DNA of 9,511 nt from Paracoccaceae bacterium (GTDB lineage: Bacteria > Pseudomonadota > Alphaproteobacteria > Rhodobacterales > Rhodobacteraceae): positions 1 through 9,511 of the forward strand of contig JALQTL010000308.1 in the NCBI GenBank assembly GCA_023260935.1, in the 5' to 3' direction. Below the pieces are notes generated by a model, which had not been told where the DNA came from, searched no databases, and was given only the letters and a program-made list of their open reading frames with translations. The translations under genes and the position numbers were made by a program. Position 1 is the first letter of the stretch. Each line of letters opens with the position of its first letter. Below, in pieces: positions 7,276-9,511 of this stretch.

Positions 7276-7770
7276 ATGAAACCACTCCACTTCCTTGTTC
7301 TTGCGGCGCTTTTGCCGCTGGCCGCCACCGCGCAGGGCACGGCGAGGGCTTCTCAATCGTCAGACGCCCCTGCCGGGGCGGTCGAAGGCGGGGGGAGCGA
7401 GGCCTTTGGCCCGGTCGCCGCCGCCGAGATTTCGCTGGAGGCGCAGCTTTACCTGACACGCCCCGTGGTTGTCTTTGCCGACAGCCCGAACGACCCGAAC
7501 TTCCTGCGCCAGATGGAACTTCTGGCGCTGAACTATGCCGCCCTTCAGGACCGGGACGTGGTGCTGGTGACTGACACCGATCCCGCCGCGCGCAGCGAAT
7601 GGCGCCAGAAACTGCGGCCGCGCGGGTTCAGCCTTGTGCTGATGGACAAGGATCTGAAGCCCGTGATCCGCAAGCCCCTGCCGTGGGAGGTCCGCGAGAT
7701 CACCGCCGCCATCGACAAGTTCCCCCTGCGCCGGCAGGAGGTGCTGGAGCGCAACCCCGCAGGGCGCTGA
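7276..7770 (+). CDS. Secreted DUF4174 domain protein, cysteine-free
   Basis: A 164-residue exported protein. Residues 1-19 form a Sec signal peptide (Lys2, hydrophobic core, ATA before Gln20). A Ser/Ala/Gly/Pro-rich linker follows (about 20-50), then a DUF4174 domain (about 55-150) with RPVVVFADSPNDPNF, MELLALNYAALQDRDVVLV, and FSLVLMDKDLKPVIRKPLPWEV. DUF4174 is known as a thioredoxin/peroxiredoxin-like fold also found in animal CCDC80 and SRPX proteins. This protein contains no cysteine, so it cannot use a thiol redox centre. Function is unknown, likely periplasmic. The ATG is well supported by AAAGGGGA 5 nt upstream. It is transcribed divergently from the mutase and convergently with pccA, with only 29 bp between the two stops. 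Its placement between two propionate-pathway genes is, as I recall, common in Rhodobacterales, which hints at a linked role or merely old synteny. Confidence 0.85.
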   Translation: MKPLHFLVLAALLPLAATAQGTARASQSSDAPAGAVEGGGSEAFGPVAAAEISLEAQLYLTRPVVVFADSPNDPNFLRQMELLALNYAALQDRDVVLVTDTDPAARSEWRQKLRPRGFSLVLMDKDLKPVIRKPLPWEVREITAAIDKFPLRRQEVLERNPAGR

Positions 7771-7799
7771 CGCGCCACGGTTCTGCGCCCCGGCGGGCA

Positions 7800-9511
7800 T
7801 CATTCGAACTCCATGATGATGTCATCCACCTTCAGGCTGGCCCCGGCGGCGGCGTTGATCTTTTTCACCGTGCCGCGGCGTTCGGCTTTCAGGATGTTTT
7901 CCATCTTCATCGCCTCGACCGTGGCAAGGGCCTGGCCTTCCTGCACTTCGTCGCCCTCGGTCACGTTGATCTTCACCACAAGGCCGGGCATCGGGCAGAG
8001 CAGGAATTTCGAGGTGTCGGGCGGCAGCTTTTCCGGCATCAGCGCGTTCAGCGCGGCTTGACGCGGGCTTTGCACCAGCACCTTCAGATCGGCCCCGCGC
8101 ACCCGCAGGCGGAACCCCATGGGCACCTTGCCCACTTTCAGCACGAGAGGCGTGCCGTCGACCGTCAGCCGGGCAAGACTGTCGCCCGGGGTCCAGTCCG
8201 ATTCCACGCGGTAGCTGTCGCCATCAGTGAAGGTGACGGTGCTGCCGGCCTTGTCGGCGGCGATGGTCACGGGGAAAGCCTCGCCCTGAAGGGTGACGAT
8301 CCAGTCATCGCCCACGCGGCGCTGGTGGTTGTCCATGGTGCCCGAGATGCGGGTTCGGCGAATTTCGGCCACGCGGTTCATGGCCGCCGCCGCCGCTGCC
8401 ACGCGGCGCAGCATCTTGGGCGCAAGGGTCACGCCCTGAAAACCATCGGGGTATTCCTCGGCAATGAAGGCGGTTGTGATATTGCCGCTGGCAAAGCGGG
8501 GGTGATCCATCACGGCCGAACAGAAGGGCAGGTTGTGACCGATGCCTTCGACTTCGAACGTATCGAGGGCAAGGCGCATTTCTTCGATGGCATCGGCGCG
8601 GGTCGGGCCCCAGGTGCAGAGTTTCGCGATCATCGGATCGTAGAACATGCTGATTTCGCCGCCTTCGAACACACCGGTGTCATTGCGCACGATGCCGCCA
8701 TCGGTCTTGCCTTCGACCGGAGGGCGGTAGCGGGTCAGGCGACCGATCGAGGGCAGGAAGTTGCGGTAGGGATCTTCGGCGTAAAGGCGGCTTTCCATCG
8801 CCCAGCCGTTGATCTTCAGATCCGATTGCTTGAACGGCAGCGGCTCTCCATTCGCCACGCGGATCATCTGTTCCACAAGGTCAACGCCGGTGATCAATTC
8901 GGTGACCGGATGTTCCACCTGCAAACGGGTGTTCATCTCAAGGAAATAGAAGTTGCGGTTACCGTCCACGATGAATTCCACCGTGCCCGCGCTGGTATAT
9001 CCCACCGCCTTGGCCAAGGCGCAGGCCTGTTCGCCCATGGCCTTGCGGGTCGCGTCATCAAGGAAGGGCGAAGGCGCTTCTTCGATGACCTTCTGGTTGC
9101 GGCGCTGGATCGAACATTCGCGTTCGTGCAGGTAGACGCAATTGCCGTGCTTGTCGGCCAGCACCTGAATTTCGATGTGCCGGGGTTGGGTCACGAATTT
9201 TTCGATGAAGATGCGGTCATCGCCAAAGCTGTTGGCGGCCTCGTTCTTCGACGACTGGAAGCCTTCGCGCGCCTCTTCCGCGTTCCAGGCGATGCGCATG
9301 CCCTTGCCGCCGCCCCCGGCGCTGGCCTTGATCATCACCGGATACCCGACCTGGTTCGAGATCTTGACCGCCTCGTCTGCATCGGCGATCAGGCCCATAT
9401 AGCCCGGAACAGTGGAAACGCCGGCTTCCTGGGCGATCTTTTTCGAGGTGATCTTGTCGCCCATGGCTTCGATGGCCGGGCTGGGGGGGCCGACGAAAAC
9501 CACACCTTCCC
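7800..9511 (-). CDS. pccA: Propionyl-CoA carboxylase alpha (biotin carboxylase/BCCP) subunit, 5'-partial
   Basis: Biotin-carrying subunit of propionyl-CoA carboxylase. It uses ATP and bicarbonate to carboxylate biotin, which the PccB subunit (not in the window) transfers to propionyl-CoA, giving (S)-methylmalonyl-CoA. About 570 residues are visible; the frame is open through the right edge (EGVVFVGPPSP), so the N-terminal ~100 residues are missing. The GTG at 9503 is an internal Val, not a start. Residues counted from that codon: ATP-grasp glycine loop ASAGGGGKGMRI (60-71), catalytic segment EMNTRLQVEHPVTE (189-202), the biotin-carboxylase C-terminal region with YAEDPYRNFLPSIG, an inter-domain BT region (about 400-490), and the C-terminal biotinyl domain. 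The biotinylated Lys533 is in EAMKM, the usual 35th residue from the C-terminus. Resemblance to Rhodobacterales PccA, plus the mutase nearby, favours PCC over acetyl-CoA or methylcrotonyl-CoA carboxylase. No clear terminator is seen. Confidence 0.95.
   Translation of the reverse strand, partial: EGVVFVGPPSPAIEAMGDKITSKKIAQEAGVSTVPGYMGLIADADEAVKISNQVGYPVMIKASAGGGGKGMRIAWNAEEAREGFQSSKNEAANSFGDDRIFIEKFVTQPRHIEIQVLADKHGNCVYLHERECSIQRRNQKVIEEAPSPFLDDATRKAMGEQACALAKAVGYTSAGTVEFIVDGNRNFYFLEMNTRLQVEHPVTELITGVDLVEQMIRVANGEPLPFKQSDLKINGWAMESRLYAEDPYRNFLPSIGRLTRYRPPVEGKTDGGIVRNDTGVFEGGEISMFYDPMIAKLCTWGPTRADAIEEMRLALDTFEVEGIGHNLPFCSAVMDHPRFASGNITTAFIAEEYPDGFQGVTLAPKMLRRVAAAAAAMNRVAEIRRTRISGTMDNHQRRVGDDWIVTLQGEAFPVTIAADKAGSTVTFTDGDSYRVESDWTPGDSLARLTVDGTPLVLKVGKVPMGFRLRVRGADLKVLVQSPRQAALNALMPEKLPPDTSKFLLCPMPGLVVKINVTEGDEVQEGQALATVEAMKMENILKAERRGTVKKINAAAGASLKVDDIIMEFE

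Noticed and set aside
7763..7776. GGCGC/GCGCC hairpin at the DUF4174 stop codon as a terminator
   Set aside because: Only a 5-bp stem that includes the stop codon, with no T-run on either strand; expected by chance at this GC content.
9501..9503. GTG as the start of pccA
   Set aside because: The codon lies within a conserved biotin-carboxylase segment (VVFVGPPSP) and the frame continues open to the window edge; the real start is outside.

Overview
The window is GC-rich, tightly packed alphaproteobacterial DNA. Protein signatures (the Ppx/GppA variant, the propionyl-CoA carboxylase alpha sequence, a DUF4174 protein next to methylmalonyl-CoA mutase) and the intergenic CCCCGGAGTATTT palindrome point to Rhodobacterales (Rhodobacter/Paracoccus/Gemmobacter-like). 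This placement rests on recall of family sequences, not on a search. I see no phage, transposon, integrase, CRISPR array, tRNA or rRNA.

Left part (1-4836, all + strand): a 5'-truncated exopolyphosphatase/GppA-type phosphatase, a glyoxalase-like (VOC) protein overlapping it by 14 bp, a PAT/YncA-type GNAT acetyltransferase joined by an ATGA overlap, a soluble TerB-J-domain protein, an endonuclease/exonuclease/phosphatase-family protein 3 bp further on, and a small acidic secreted protein. The first three look like one translationally coupled unit. The TerB-J gene and the small secreted gene each follow a sigma70-like promoter so close to the ATG that their mRNAs are predicted to be leaderless.

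Middle (4837-5069, 233 bp): the junction of two convergent units. It holds a cluster of palindromes resembling a dispersed Rhodobacterales intergenic repeat, an 11-bp direct repeat, and a strong GC hairpin with a T-run that should terminate the leftward mutase transcript.

Right part (5070-9511): methylmalonyl-CoA mutase (-), a divergently transcribed secreted DUF4174 protein (+), and the C-terminal ~85% of the biotin-carrying alpha subunit of propionyl-CoA carboxylase (-), which runs off the right edge. PccA with PccB carboxylates propionyl-CoA to (S)-methylmalonyl-CoA. After epimerisation the mutase makes succinyl-CoA, feeding propionate, odd-chain and ethylmalonyl-CoA-pathway carbon into the TCA cycle. 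PccB and the epimerase are not in the window.

Overall this is mostly conserved housekeeping chromosome. I found no convincing new multi-gene system. The points most worth a second look are the palindromic element, the two leaderless-type promoters, the cysteine-free DUF4174 protein inside the propionate locus, the membrane-anchor-less TerB-J protein, and the unassigned small secreted protein.
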